From contig JAQWPL010000011.1 of the NCBI GenBank assembly GCA_029245395.1, forward strand, positions 1 to 49,079: DNA of 49,079 nt. The letters run 5' to 3'. Origin of the DNA: Gammaproteobacteria bacterium. Its GTDB lineage: Bacteria > Pseudomonadota > Gammaproteobacteria > Pseudomonadales > Pseudohongiellaceae. A program made the translations under genes and the position numbers. Position 1 is the stretch's first letter, and each line of letters starts with the position of its first letter. The notes under the pieces are model-generated. The model worked only from the letters and a program-made list of their open reading frames with translations, had not been told where the DNA came from and searched no databases. Of the stretch, positions 18,489 through 27,690 are shown in pieces.

Positions 18489-20483
18489 CTAGAGTGCAAG
18501 CAACCTGATGTCATCCAGCAATGTTCCAAGAAAGGTGCAAAACATTCCGCCATCAACACCATTAACAGCCCGATGATCATAAGACAGGGAAAATGGAAGC
18601 ATTTTACGCGGGACAAATTCACCCTCTATATACACCGGCTTTACAGCTGTCCTCGACACTCCCAGGATAGCTACTTCCGGCGCATTCACTATGGGTGTGA
18701 ATCCAGTGCCGCCCAGGTTACCCAGGCTGGAAACTGTGAAACAGGCTCCCTGCATATCTTCTTTTGACAATTTTCTGTTTTTAGCCTTTTCCCCCAACTC
18801 CGCAATTTCTGTAGCAATTTCCCATATTGATTTACGATCAACATTTTTCAAAACCGGAACCATCAACCCTGCAGGAGTGGCTACGGCTATGCCAATGTGG
18901 ACATATTTTTTCTGGATCAATTTTGTGCCAGATGAATGCAGGGATACATTGAATTGCGGATATTCGTTGAGTGCGTGAGCACAGGCTTTCACTATAAAGG
19001 GCAACGGTGTGAGCTTGATGCCTTTCTTTTCGGCAAGGGCTTTTTGAGACTGGCGAAATTCTTCCAGTTCTGTGACATCGGCTTCATCAAATTGTGTGAC
19101 ATGCGGTACATTCAACCAATTGCGTGACATGTTTCTTGCAATCACCTGATGCATCTTGGAAGTTTCAACTTCCTCGACTTCACCAAACTTGCTGAAATCG
19201 ATGTCCTCGATGCCTGGTAACCCACCACCCGTCGAAACAGTGGCTGCGCCGCCTTTTATGACGCCTTTCACGTAAACTTCCACATCTTCCTTGACTATCC
19301 TGCCTTTGAAACCAGAGCCAGCTACTTTGGCCAAATCAACACCCAATTCCCTGGCCAGTTTCCTGACTGCCGGACCTGCGTATATTTCACCGCCACGATT
19401 GCTGACTGTTGCTACTACCGATTGCTGTGCCGTTGAACTTGTAGCCTGCGGCTTTTCTGCTACCGGTGCTGTTTGTTCCGGTGCCGGTGATGCTTTATCT
19501 CCTGCTGCAGACTCTGATGCTGTCGTTTCAAGGTCTAATATGACCGAACCTTGTGAAACCTTGTCACCTATTTTCACTTTAATCGCTTTCACCACACCTG
19601 CTGATGGTGAGGGAACATCCATGGCTGCCTTGTCTGTTTCCAGAGTAATCAGGCCCTCTTCTTTCTTAATTTCATCGCCAACAGTAACCAGAATTTCTAT
19701 GATCTCAACATCACTGTCTTCACCCAGATCAGGCACCTTGATTTCCACCAGCTCCTGTTCACCTGATGGTGCAGGCGCCAAAGGCGGACTTTCAACAGCT
19801 TTTGATTCAGGTTGAGATTCTTCAACTACTGGTGCTGCTGCAAAATCTGAACTAGCAGCCGTGACTTCCAATTCCAGAACCAGGGCGCCTTCATTCACCT
19901 TGTCGCCCACTTTCAGTTTGATGGCAAGCACCTTGCCTGCAGCAGGTGATGGAATATCCATTGCCGCCTTGTCGGTTTCCAGTGTCACCAAACCATCTTC
20001 TGCACTGATTACATCGCCTTCGGCTACCAGGATTTCAATGACTTCCACGTCACTGTCACCACCCAGGTCAGGTACACGAATTTCTTGAACTGACACAGAC
20101 CCGGTTGGAACCGGATTTACCTCAACTGCAGTTGGTTCTTCTACGGCTTCTTCTGCGATTGAATTCTTTGCGGGGGCTTCCTGAGCAGAAGTTTCTACAA
20201 CAGACAAATCTTCAGAAGACTCTGGTTCTGCACTGCCAGTATTGGCACCTACGTCAATACTGACAATATAGGCACCCTGGGATACCTGATCACCTACTTT
20301 AACCAGGACTTCTTTTACCACTCCCGATTTAGGTGAAGGAATTTCCATGGCAGCCTTGTCACTTTCCAGCACGATGAGCGAGTCATTTTCACTGACATCA
20401 TCTCCAGGCGACACCAGGATTTCGATAACATCGACCTCCTGTTCATCACCAATGTCTGGAACCTGTATTTTCTCAACTGCCAC
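18489..20483 (-). CDS. aceF: Pyruvate dehydrogenase E2, dihydrolipoyllysine acetyltransferase
   Basis: A 664-residue E2 with three N-terminal lipoyl domains; lipoyl lysines are Lys43 (ESDKAAMEIP), Lys172 and Lys285 (both ETDKAAMD). Ala/Pro/Glu-rich swinging linkers separate them. The peripheral subunit-binding domain is at about 366-404 (AGPAVRKLARELGVDL), and the C-terminal catalytic domain holds the SYDHRAVNGVDGG active-site motif. It transfers acetyl from E1-bound TPP via lipoamide to CoA and forms the complex core. The start is GTG with GGAG ten bases upstream. It lies 62 bp after aceE. No E3 (lpd) gene is in the window. Confidence 0.98.
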   Translation of the reverse strand: MAVEKIQVPDIGDEQEVDVIEILVSPGDDVSENDSLIVLESDKAAMEIPSPKSGVVKEVLVKVGDQVSQGAYIVSIDVGANTGSAEPESSEDLSVVETSAQEAPAKNSIAEEAVEEPTAVEVNPVPTGSVSVQEIRVPDLGGDSDVEVIEILVAEGDVISAEDGLVTLETDKAAMDIPSPAAGKVLAIKLKVGDKVNEGALVLELEVTAASSDFAAAPVVEESQPESKAVESPPLAPAPSGEQELVEIKVPDLGEDSDVEIIEILVTVGDEIKKEEGLITLETDKAAMDVPSPSAGVVKAIKVKIGDKVSQGSVILDLETTASESAAGDKASPAPEQTAPVAEKPQATSSTAQQSVVATVSNRGGEIYAGPAVRKLARELGVDLAKVAGSGFKGRIVKEDVEVYVKGVIKGGAATVSTGGGLPGIEDIDFSKFGEVEEVETSKMHQVIARNMSRNWLNVPHVTQFDEADVTELEEFRQSQKALAEKKGIKLTPLPFIVKACAHALNEYPQFNVSLHSSGTKLIQKKYVHIGIAVATPAGLMVPVLKNVDRKSIWEIATEIAELGEKAKNRKLSKEDMQGACFTVSSLGNLGGTGFTPIVNAPEVAILGVSRTAVKPVYIEGEFVPRKMLPFSLSYDHRAVNGVDGGMFCTFLGTLLDDIRLLAL

Positions 20484-20545
20484 GTTTTTCTTACTCCAAA
20501 AATTCTTTAATCTTTTCTTCTTTTATCTTTTTTTATTTTACTAAT

Positions 20546-23236
20546 TCAAGCCAATAGTGGATTTATTTTTTCCGGATCCAGCTTGAATTTTTTAATGGCA
20601 GCACTCACAACTTTGGCCTCGAGGCTGCCTGTTTTTACAAGTTCGCTTAATGCTGCCACAACTATATAGCTACTGTTAACTTCAAAAAAGTGACGCAATT
20701 TTTCACGACTGTCACTACGACCAAAACCATCTGTTCCCAATACTTTGTAGGGTGCTGGAACAAATGCACGGATCTGGTCTGAATACAGCTTCATGTAATC
20801 CGTAGCCGAGATAACCGGACCTTCTTTTGCGGAAAGGCATTCTTCCACATAAGACACTTTTGGCGTTTCTTCCGGATGCAGCATATTCCAGCGGTCCACG
20901 GACAGTCCGTCCCGGGCTAGTTCATTCATGCTGGTTGTACTCCAGACATCAACTGCCACTTTATAATCCTTACGCAGAATTTCTGCCGCTGCCTGAACTT
21001 CCCGTAAAATAGTACCACTGCCTAGCAGCCTGACCTGGTTGGCTTTCTTGCCTTTACCCGCATTGACTTTGTAATCCTTGCTGTCTCCGTCTTCCAGCAG
21101 ATACATCCCCTTTAGGATGCCTTCTTCAGCACCCTTGGGCATATCAGGGTGGGTGTAGTTTTCATTCATCGTAGTGATGTAATAGAAAACAGATTCATCG
21201 TTTTCGTACATACGACGGATGCCATCCTGAATGATAACTGCCAGTTCAAACGAATAAGTGGGGTCATAAGACACACAGTTTGGAATGGTATTTGCCATCA
21301 AGTGACTGTGTCCGTCCTGATGCTGTAGCCCTTCGCCATTCAGCGTAGTCCTTCCAGCAGTGGCACCTAACAAAAATCCTCTCGCCTGTAGATCTCCTGC
21401 AGCCCAGCACAAATCACCGACTCGCTGAAACCCAAACATGGAGTAGTAGATATAAAAAGGAATTAATGGATAGTTGTGCACACTGTAGGAGGTGGCAGCA
21501 GATAGCCATGAACTCATGGAGCCCGCTTCGTTAATGCCCTCTTCCAGTAACTGACCTTTTTTATCCTCCCGATAAAACATGACCTGACCTGCATCAACAG
21601 GATCATAGAGTTGGCCTTTAGCCGAATAGATACCAATCTGGCGAAACAGACCTTCCATGCCAAAAGTTCTTGCCTCATCAGGGACGATAGGCACTATACG
21701 CTGACCAATTTCCTTGTCCTTGACCAGGCTGGAAAGCATACGTACAAACGCCATGGTAGTGGATACTTCCCTGTCACCTGTACTCTTCAATTGCGCATCG
21801 AAAGCATCCAGCTTTGGTACTTTGAGCTTTTGGCTTTTCGCTCGCCGGCTAGGCAATGTACCACCTAACTTGCCGCGCATTCTGCGCAGGTACTCCATCT
21901 CAGGCGAACCTTCAGCAGGACGGTAATAGGGAATCGCTTCCAGTTTGTCATCTGGTATAGGAATACCAAACCTGTCCCGGAATATTTTCAGTTCTTCAAG
22001 GCTGAGTTTCTTGGTGGAGTGTGTCGCATTGGCACCCTGCGCAGAACCGAAGGCGTAACCTTTGATGGTCTTGGCCAGTATGACGGTGGGCCTGTCGGTG
22101 CAATCCACTGCTTCTTTATAGGCCGCATACACTTTAAAGGGGTCATGCCCACCGCGATTAAGTTTCATCAATTCAACATCAGAAAGATGCTCCACCATTT
22201 TCAGTAAGCGGGGATCAGTGCCGAAGAACTTTTCACGGGCATAGGCACCTCCCTTGACACTGAAATTCTGAAATTCACCATCAACAATTTCATCCATCCT
22301 GGCCTGTAATAGACCTTCTGTGTCTTTTGCCAGAATAGCGTCCCAGTGCCTGCCCCATACCACCTTGATGACATTCCAGCCGGCACCACGGAATATACCT
22401 TCCAGTTCCTGAATGATTTTACCGTTACCACGCACCGGGCCGTCTAATCGCTGCAAGTTGCAGTTGATAACAAAATTCAGATTGCCGAGTCCCTCTCGGG
22501 CTGCAACCGCGATAGCACCCAATGATTCCGGTTCGTCACATTCACCGTCGCCCAGAAAAGCCCATATCTGACGATCACCTTGTTTCACCAACTCACGGTT
22601 ATCCAGGTATTTCATGACATGGGCATGGTAGATTGCCTGGAGCGGTCCCAGCCCCATGGAGACGGTAGGAAACTGCCAGTAGTCAGGCATCAATTTCGGA
22701 TGGGGGTAAGAAGACAGACCATCACCATCCACTTCCTGGCGGAATTTATCCAGCTGTTTTTCGTTAAGGCGTCCCTCAATAAATGACCGGGAATAAATAC
22801 CTGGAGACGCATGTCCCTGAAAGAGAACAATATCAGCAGGCTGGTCTTCAGTTTCCCCACGAAAGAAATAGTTATAACCAACGTCGTAAAGTGTAGCTGC
22901 TGAAGAAAATGTGGATATATGGCCGCCAAGATCATACCCGAGTGTGCCTGCTCGCATGACCATGGCCAGTGCATTCCAGCGCACCAGTCCCCGGATGCTG
23001 CGTTCCATGAACATGTCACCAGGAATCCTGTCTTCTTCTTCTACAGGAATGGTGTTGCGGTAAGGCGTGGTGAGTGAATCTATAGGTAACTGCTGGCCAG
23101 ATTCAGTAGTCTTGCTGATCAGGCTTTTGAGGAGAAACTGGGCACGATCCATGCCCTGGTTGCGAATTACGGAAGAAATGGAATCGCGCCATTCCTGCGT
23201 TTCAATAGGATCAACGTCTGTGTATTTTTCAGCCAT
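20546..23236 (-). CDS. aceE: Pyruvate dehydrogenase E1 component (homodimeric type)
   Basis: An 896-residue E1 of the large homodimeric class. TPP/Mg binding is seen in FLGDGECDEPESLGAIAVA followed by the Asn of FVINCNLQRLDGP. Other family landmarks are GRTTLNGEGLQHQDGHSHL, YVEECLSAKEGPVISATDYM and the C-terminal VLGTDGFGRSDSREKLRHFF. It decarboxylates pyruvate and reductively acetylates E2. I start at ATG 23236 (MAEKYTDVDPIETQEW); a TTG at 23248 adds four residues (MSST) and cannot be excluded, since the ribosome site is weak for both. First gene of the aceE-aceF operon. Confidence 0.98.
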   Translation of the reverse strand: MAEKYTDVDPIETQEWRDSISSVIRNQGMDRAQFLLKSLISKTTESGQQLPIDSLTTPYRNTIPVEEEDRIPGDMFMERSIRGLVRWNALAMVMRAGTLGYDLGGHISTFSSAATLYDVGYNYFFRGETEDQPADIVLFQGHASPGIYSRSFIEGRLNEKQLDKFRQEVDGDGLSSYPHPKLMPDYWQFPTVSMGLGPLQAIYHAHVMKYLDNRELVKQGDRQIWAFLGDGECDEPESLGAIAVAAREGLGNLNFVINCNLQRLDGPVRGNGKIIQELEGIFRGAGWNVIKVVWGRHWDAILAKDTEGLLQARMDEIVDGEFQNFSVKGGAYAREKFFGTDPRLLKMVEHLSDVELMKLNRGGHDPFKVYAAYKEAVDCTDRPTVILAKTIKGYAFGSAQGANATHSTKKLSLEELKIFRDRFGIPIPDDKLEAIPYYRPAEGSPEMEYLRRMRGKLGGTLPSRRAKSQKLKVPKLDAFDAQLKSTGDREVSTTMAFVRMLSSLVKDKEIGQRIVPIVPDEARTFGMEGLFRQIGIYSAKGQLYDPVDAGQVMFYREDKKGQLLEEGINEAGSMSSWLSAATSYSVHNYPLIPFYIYYSMFGFQRVGDLCWAAGDLQARGFLLGATAGRTTLNGEGLQHQDGHSHLMANTIPNCVSYDPTYSFELAVIIQDGIRRMYENDESVFYYITTMNENYTHPDMPKGAEEGILKGMYLLEDGDSKDYKVNAGKGKKANQVRLLGSGTILREVQAAAEILRKDYKVAVDVWSTTSMNELARDGLSVDRWNMLHPEETPKVSYVEECLSAKEGPVISATDYMKLYSDQIRAFVPAPYKVLGTDGFGRSDSREKLRHFFEVNSSYIVVAALSELVKTGSLEAKVVSAAIKKFKLDPEKINPLLA

Positions 23237-23392
23237 AGTGCTACTCAAGTTCTGCAGTTCTGCTATTAGATGGTGCCAGCTGGTAGATGCCAGAAGGCAA
23301 TTTTTAGTCTTATTCTCTAAAATGGCTGTTTTGCCGCTTCAGGATAATCCGTCCCGAGAGGACGATTCCCCGCCAGAGCTTTTTTTCTTATG

Positions 23393-23411
23393 TTCCATGG
23401 ATCACATGGAA
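23393..23411. repeat. Inverted repeat in the aceE leader
   Basis: TTCCATG-GATCA-CATGGAA is a perfect 7-bp inverted repeat about 160 bp upstream of aceE. A smaller CGTCC/GGACG hairpin lies at 23350-23364. They could be leader RNA hairpins or an operator. Between 23249 and 23616 I see no gene. Confidence 0.45.
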
Positions 23412-23500
23412 TGGTGTCTGGTCAGATAAGTCTGTAGTAAATTTACATTCGCGCGCAATAATACTTGAAATAACAGGAATTTACCAACTTAACTCATTGA

Positions 23501-23540
23501 TTTTGTAGTATAACTACATAATTGTTTTTTTCAGATTACT
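23501..23540 (-). promoter_or_regulatory. Candidate aceEF promoter with overlapping GntR-type palindrome
   Basis: The 15-bp perfect palindrome TGTAGT-ATA-ACTACA (23504-23518) contains TNGTNNNACNA, the core bound by FadR/PdhR-subfamily GntR regulators. On the minus strand the palindrome overlaps a -10-like TATACT, with CTGAAA 16 bp upstream as a weak -35. It lies about 270 bp upstream of aceE. In E. coli PdhR represses the aceEF operon; the link here is inference. Confidence 0.4.
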
Positions 23541-23616
23541 CACGCGCATGAAACCCCTAAAATTACAGAGGCCGGGCAATGTAGTAAACAATCCCAATAA
23601 ACAAATTAAGAACTAC

Positions 23617-24165
23617 CTACTCATTCTCAAGAAAACTGCGAAAAAGACTCCAATCAAAACAAGGGCCCGGATCGGTTTTACGCTCAGGCGCGATATCCGA
23701 ATGACCGACAATTCGATCCGGCGTAATCCCGGGATATGCAACCAGCAGGTAGCCAGTTATTGTTGCCAGCATGTCGTACTGGGCCTGCGTAAATGCTTCT
23801 TCATCACAGCCTTCCAGTTCAATACCAACAGAAAAATCATTGCACTGTGTGCGGCCTTCAAAACTCGATTCTCCAGCATGATGGGCTTTCAGGTTAAAAG
23901 GCACATACTGCGTTACTTGCCCTGCCCTGTTAATCATCAAGTGCGAGGACACTCGCAAATCCTTTAGGCGGGCAAAATAAGGATGGAGCGAGCAGTCCAA
24001 TTGATTTAAGAATAAGTCATCAATGTAGGGGCCATCATATTCACCCGGCGGTAGACTGATATTGTGAATGACCAGCAGACTGATTTGCTCACCTTCCGGG
24101 CGTTCGCCGAAATTAGGGGATTGGAGCTGCCGAGCTTGCTGCAGTAGATGATTTTTTATTTCCAT
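23617..24165 (-). CDS. ampD: 1,6-anhydro-N-acetylmuramyl-L-alanine amidase AmpD
   Basis: A 182-residue cytoplasmic zinc amidase of the N-acetylmuramoyl-L-alanine amidase type 2 fold. Zinc ligands are His34 (LLVIHNISLP), His155 (IVGHSDIAP) and Asp165 (KTDPGPCFDW); Glu116 in GIELEG fits the conserved active-site Glu. SSHLMINRAGQVTQYVPF and KAHHAGES are family signatures. It cleaves anhydro-muropeptides during cell-wall recycling, and its loss commonly derepresses AmpC beta-lactamase. No signal peptide, so it is AmpD and not the periplasmic AmiD type. It is divergent from the aspartyl protease gene. Confidence 0.97.
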   Translation of the reverse strand: MEIKNHLLQQARQLQSPNFGERPEGEQISLLVIHNISLPPGEYDGPYIDDLFLNQLDCSLHPYFARLKDLRVSSHLMINRAGQVTQYVPFNLKAHHAGESSFEGRTQCNDFSVGIELEGCDEEAFTQAQYDMLATITGYLLVAYPGITPDRIVGHSDIAPERKTDPGPCFDWSLFRSFLENE

Positions 24166-24222
24166 AACTGCATATTAACCCAAGGACACGACGTTTATAA
24201 TGCGTCTAGGGAACCTCTGATT

Positions 24223-24756
24223 ATGAAGACCCCGGATCCGCAACAGGAAAGCAAACGCATAGGCACTGGCATGATTGCTGCCGGATTTGTGCTCGCTCTG
24301 GTATTGATGACGACATTTTTTGATGGTTTTCTGAACAATGCCCGAAACCCGAACAGCAACCCTGAATCTATCATCAATGCGACTGGTGCAACCGAAGTGG
24401 TTCTGCAAAGTAATCGTCAGGGCCAATATGTAATAACCGGATTGGTTAATAATATAGAAGCAGAATTCATTTTGGATACGGGAGCTACGGATGTTGTGAT
24501 ACCTGCCGGATTGGCAGAAGCTACCGGACTGGAATACGGCTACCAGAGCCAGGCCATCACGGCCAATGGACTGATACCCATATACAGCACCATGATTGAT
24601 GAGCTCAAACTTGGTGATATTACGCTGTACAATGTGCGTGCCAGTATCAATCCGGCTATGCATGAAAGCATGGTGTTATTGGGCATGAGCGCCTTGCGGC
24701 AAATTGAGTTCGTTCAGCAGGGTACCCAACTCACTCTTAGACATCTTACAAAATAA
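24223..24756 (+). CDS. Membrane-anchored retroviral-type (clan AA) aspartic protease
   Basis: 177 residues from ATG 24223. An N-terminal transmembrane helix (about 15-34) precedes a single retropepsin-like domain with FILDTGATDVVIP (catalytic Asp85 in Asp-Thr-Gly) and the later hydrophobic VLLGMSALRQIEF. That is one protease lobe, so it would act as a dimer; the active site faces the periplasm if the anchor is N-in. It matches the proteobacterial TIGR02281-type family. The frame runs open upstream to 24148 but the extra residues are unlike the family. Such a gene commonly sits between ampD and nadC. The start region carries a GGGAACCTCTGATTA motif like the MITE end. Confidence 0.9.
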   Translation: MKTPDPQQESKRIGTGMIAAGFVLALVLMTTFFDGFLNNARNPNSNPESIINATGATEVVLQSNRQGQYVITGLVNNIEAEFILDTGATDVVIPAGLAEATGLEYGYQSQAITANGLIPIYSTMIDELKLGDITLYNVRASINPAMHESMVLLGMSALRQIEFVQQGTQLTLRHLTK

Positions 24757-24826
24757 TTCAAACTGATCCAAACTACGCCGAAATTATCCCTTTTCCTGAT
24801 ATTCCAATTTTATAGCCTAATATTCC

Positions 24827-25660
24827 ATGAACAATCCATTACTCGAAGGATTAGAGGAAACTGTTCGCAGAGCCCTTGAAGAAGATATCGGCAGTGGTGA
24901 TATCACTGCTGAGCTAGTTCCTGCCGAACATGAGGCGACTGCCACGGTCATTTGTCGCCAGCATGCCACTCTATGTGGCAAGCCCTGGATTAATGCCGTG
25001 TTCAATCAGGTTGATCCGGGCATACAAGTGGATTGGCAACAACATGACGGTGATTCCGTCAGTCCACAGGATGTGATTTTCATTGCCAGAGGCAAATCCC
25101 GTTCTTTGTTAACGGCCGAACGTACCGCGCTTAATTTTCTGCAAACGCTGTCCAGTGTGGCTACAAGTGCAAAAACACTGGCTGACCTGGTACAACATAC
25201 CAGTGTCAAAATTCTTGATACCCGTAAAACCATTCCAGGTTTGCGCCTGGCGCAAAAGTACGCGGTACAGGTCGGCGGCTGCTCCAATCACCGTATTGGT
25301 CTTTTCGATGCCTTCCTGATCAAGGAAAACCACATCAAAGCCTGTGCAAATATCACCAACGCCATAGAAAACGCCCGCAAACTACATCCGGACAGGCAGG
25401 TAGAAGTGGAAGTGGAAACCCATGACCAGCTCAGGGAAGCACTGACCGCAGGCGCCGATAGTGTTTTACTGGATAACCATACTCTGGAGATGTTGCACGA
25501 GGCTGTGAAGATCAATAACGGGAAAGCGAAGCTGGAAGCATCGGGAGGTTACACCATCGAATCAGCCATCTATGTAGCCCAAACCGGCGTGGATTATATT
25601 TCGTTTGGTTCACTAACCAAGCATATACAGGCTACAGATTTCACTATGCTCTTTAGTTGA
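24827..25660 (+). CDS. nadC: Nicotinate-nucleotide diphosphorylase (quinolinate phosphoribosyltransferase)
   Basis: A 277-residue NadC, normal length. It converts quinolinate and PRPP to nicotinate mononucleotide and CO2 in de novo NAD synthesis. Substrate-site motifs are visible: LTAERTALNFLQTLSSVAT, TRKTIPGLRLAQKYAV, GGCSNHRIGLFDAFLIKENH, VEVEVETHDQL and the C-terminal ASGGYTIESA...GVDYISFGSLTK. It follows the aspartyl protease gene by 70 bp on the same strand; ampD is divergent on the other side, the order known from Pseudomonas. In this genome the pilA locus begins after a 10-kb insertion of sugar genes. Confidence 0.98.
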   Translation: MNNPLLEGLEETVRRALEEDIGSGDITAELVPAEHEATATVICRQHATLCGKPWINAVFNQVDPGIQVDWQQHDGDSVSPQDVIFIARGKSRSLLTAERTALNFLQTLSSVATSAKTLADLVQHTSVKILDTRKTIPGLRLAQKYAVQVGGCSNHRIGLFDAFLIKENHIKACANITNAIENARKLHPDRQVEVEVETHDQLREALTAGADSVLLDNHTLEMLHEAVKINNGKAKLEASGGYTIESAIYVAQTGVDYISFGSLTKHIQATDFTMLFS

Positions 25661-25713
25661 GGTGTAGGACTTTAGCTTTATCTGCCGCACTCACTCACAC
25701 CATATTTTATTGG

Positions 25714-25848
25714 GAAGGCTCCGCCTTTCATTGGCGGACATCGGGCAGCGCCCTCTTCCGTACTACAATAAAAAAGAGCGTACAACCGTACGCCCCTATA
25801 CACATTTCAATTACACTTTATATTGGCGAACCAAATTCGCCAATATAA
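25714..25848. repeat. Cluster of hairpins between nadC and the DUF1080 gene
   Basis: Four palindromes occur in 135 bp: AAGGC-TCC-GCCTT, GGGC-AGC-GCCC, GCGTAC-AACC-GTACGC (25778-25793), and a 13-bp perfect stem TTATATTGGCGAA / TTCGCCAATATAA with a five-base loop (25818-25848). The last ends two bases before the stop codon of the convergent DUF1080 gene and could terminate both strands, though no long T run follows. Confidence 0.65.
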
Positions 25849-25849
25849 G

Positions 25850-26440
25850 TTATAGATTTCTTATTCTTACATTGCGAAATTTAATAGTGCCAGCTCCATA
25901 CTGGAGAGAAAGCGGGCCTCTTCTGAAATTACTGTCGGTACTGTTAACAGTAGTTACGCCATTCAAAACGATTTTGATGTTGTCATCATCCAGCGTTATA
26001 TCGTAAGTATTCCAGCGGTCCCAGGTATCCAATACGGCCATCGGGGGCAGGAAGTTTGGAACGCCTCCTGTACGGCCGCTTTGGTCGGGACGGTCATCGT
26101 AGATATTGGCTTCATAGGAGTTTCTGTCATTGATAGACTCTGGATCTGAGATACGCAGGAATACGCCACTGTTAGCGCCTTCATGGTTCCAGAATTCCAG
26201 TTGAATCTGAAAATCATCAAAACTTTCTTCTGTCAACAAGTGACTGATCCCTGTAGATGAATCTGCAATAAATTCACCGTTTTCAATACGCCAGTTGGCA
26301 TCGCCAACCATAGTCCAACCATCGAAACTACCTGACATATCCATCCATCCGGTGTTCATGTTCGTGGAAGAACAACCTGATAACAACAATACCAGCAAGA
26401 TAAGGGGGAAAGCCTGCGCACTCTTTTTAAAGTTTTTCAT
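25850..26440 (-). CDS. Lipoprotein with DUF1080 (3-keto-disaccharide hydrolase) domain
   Basis: A 196-residue lipoprotein: lipobox LLLSGC with Cys23, and no Asp at +2, so outer-membrane sorting is expected. The rest is one DUF1080 concanavalin-like beta-sandwich: SFDGWTMVGDANWRIENGEF, FDDFQIQLEFWNHEGANSGV and WNTYDITLDDDNIKIVLNGV. Some members of this fold are 3-keto-disaccharide hydrolases; others only bind glycans. It lies downstream of the glycan operon but behind its own 124-bp gap, so membership is uncertain. The usual order of strands is complete, with no truncation seen. Confidence 0.9.
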   Translation of the reverse strand: MKNFKKSAQAFPLILLVLLLSGCSSTNMNTGWMDMSGSFDGWTMVGDANWRIENGEFIADSSTGISHLLTEESFDDFQIQLEFWNHEGANSGVFLRISDPESINDRNSYEANIYDDRPDQSGRTGGVPNFLPPMAVLDTWDRWNTYDITLDDDNIKIVLNGVTTVNSTDSNFRRGPLSLQYGAGTIKFRNVRIRNL

Positions 26441-26564
26441 TTTCTGCTCCGATGAGAAATTAGTGAGAATTCAAATATTGTGACAAATCTTCCAAGCGAA
26501 TATGACTGATTACCTTTTATTCAGTCAATTTTACGCATAGCAGGGACAAGCAAGTCAAGCAATA

Positions 26565-27689
26565 CTAATCCAGGATTGATTTTACGGCTTCACAGACAAT
26601 TTCAATGTCTTTTTCATGAATATAGGGATGCATTGGTAAACTCAACACTTCGCCACTCAGATTTTCAGATTTTCCCAGGTTAGCAGCGGCGACGAAGGTA
26701 CCCTCTGATTGCGTGAAAGCTGATTGCTGATGCATACATTTCGGATAATAAATCATCGCCGGTATTTCTTTCTGAACAAGTGTATCCTTGATCTTGTCAC
26801 GCTCGGGAGATTTGACTGTGTATTGCGCCCAACTTGAAATATAGCCGGTTGGAATAACTGGTGTTTCGACAACACTTTCCAGGTTTTTACTATACTGGTT
26901 AGCCACTTCTTCTCGTAAGGTTATTTCATCTGGCAATACCTTCAATTTTTCCAATAATACGGCGGCCTGTATTGTATCCAGCCTACTGTTCATTCCTATA
27001 CGTATGTTGTCGTACTTATTACTCCCTTTGCCATGATGGGCAAGGGATCTAATAGTTTCAGCGTATCCATCGTCGTTTGTGAATACGGCACCTCCATCCC
27101 CATAGCAGCCCAATGGTTTGGAAGGGAAAAAACTGGTTATCGCTATGTCTCCAAAAGCCCCTGCCCTGGCACCTTCAAATTCACCACCAAAACTCTGGGC
27201 GGCATCTTCGAGGATTCTCATGTTATATCGATTTGCTATTTTATTTATTAAAGAATAATTGGCGGGCAGTCCAAACAAATCGACAGCAATAATAGCCTTC
27301 AGGTTATATTTCCCGTCTTTTTGCACTTCTTTAACAGCCTCTTCCAGGCTGTTTGGACATATATTAAATGTATCAATTTCACTATCCACAAAAACTGGCA
27401 TAGCACCGCAAGAAGCAATGGCTTCGGCAGTTGCAAAAAAGGTAAAAGAAGGGCAAAAAACAGCATCCCCGTTTTTTATCCCTAAAGCCATCAAACTGAG
27501 CACCAGAGCATCCGTTCCATTTCCACATGCAATCGCATGCTTTATCTTAAGGTGCTCCTGTAAACGATTTTCAAGTTCCTTAACTTCAGGCCCATTAATA
27601 AAAATCCCGTGATCAAGAACCTGCTGAATTCTTGAATCTATTCTGGGTTTTAGTAAAGCGTATTGGGATTGAAGATCAATAAAATGCAA
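26565..27689 (-). CDS. DegT/DnrJ/EryC1 aminotransferase, WbpE/WlbC-like
   Basis: A 374-residue PLP sugar aminotransferase. PLP ligands: Asp162 in LEDAAQSFGG and Lys191 in SFFPSKPLGCYGDGG. The N terminus (FIDLQSQYALLKPRI) and overall length match WbpE/WlbC, which aminates the 3-keto group of UDP-2-acetamido-3-keto-glucuronate using glutamate. The start is TTG, one base after the stop of the acetyltransferase gene; no nearer ATG exists. Together with the WbpD-like and WbpB-like genes upstream it completes the core of the UDP-2,3-diacetamido-glucuronate pathway. It is the last gene of the glycan operon. Confidence 0.92.
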   Translation of the reverse strand: MHFIDLQSQYALLKPRIDSRIQQVLDHGIFINGPEVKELENRLQEHLKIKHAIACGNGTDALVLSLMALGIKNGDAVFCPSFTFFATAEAIASCGAMPVFVDSEIDTFNICPNSLEEAVKEVQKDGKYNLKAIIAVDLFGLPANYSLINKIANRYNMRILEDAAQSFGGEFEGARAGAFGDIAITSFFPSKPLGCYGDGGAVFTNDDGYAETIRSLAHHGKGSNKYDNIRIGMNSRLDTIQAAVLLEKLKVLPDEITLREEVANQYSKNLESVVETPVIPTGYISSWAQYTVKSPERDKIKDTLVQKEIPAMIYYPKCMHQQSAFTQSEGTFVAAANLGKSENLSGEVLSLPMHPYIHEKDIEIVCEAVKSILD

Positions 27690-27690
27690 C

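Noticed and set aside
19291-19815. 174-codon plus-strand frame antisense to aceF
   Set aside because: Repeated pattern reflects the lipoyl domains read backwards.
23548-23967. 139-codon plus-strand frame antisense to ampD
   Set aside because: ampD is complete with all zinc ligands on the minus strand; this is its shadow.
24175-24663. 162-codon minus-strand frame opposite the aspartyl protease
   Set aside because: Antisense to the DTGA protease; no family pattern.
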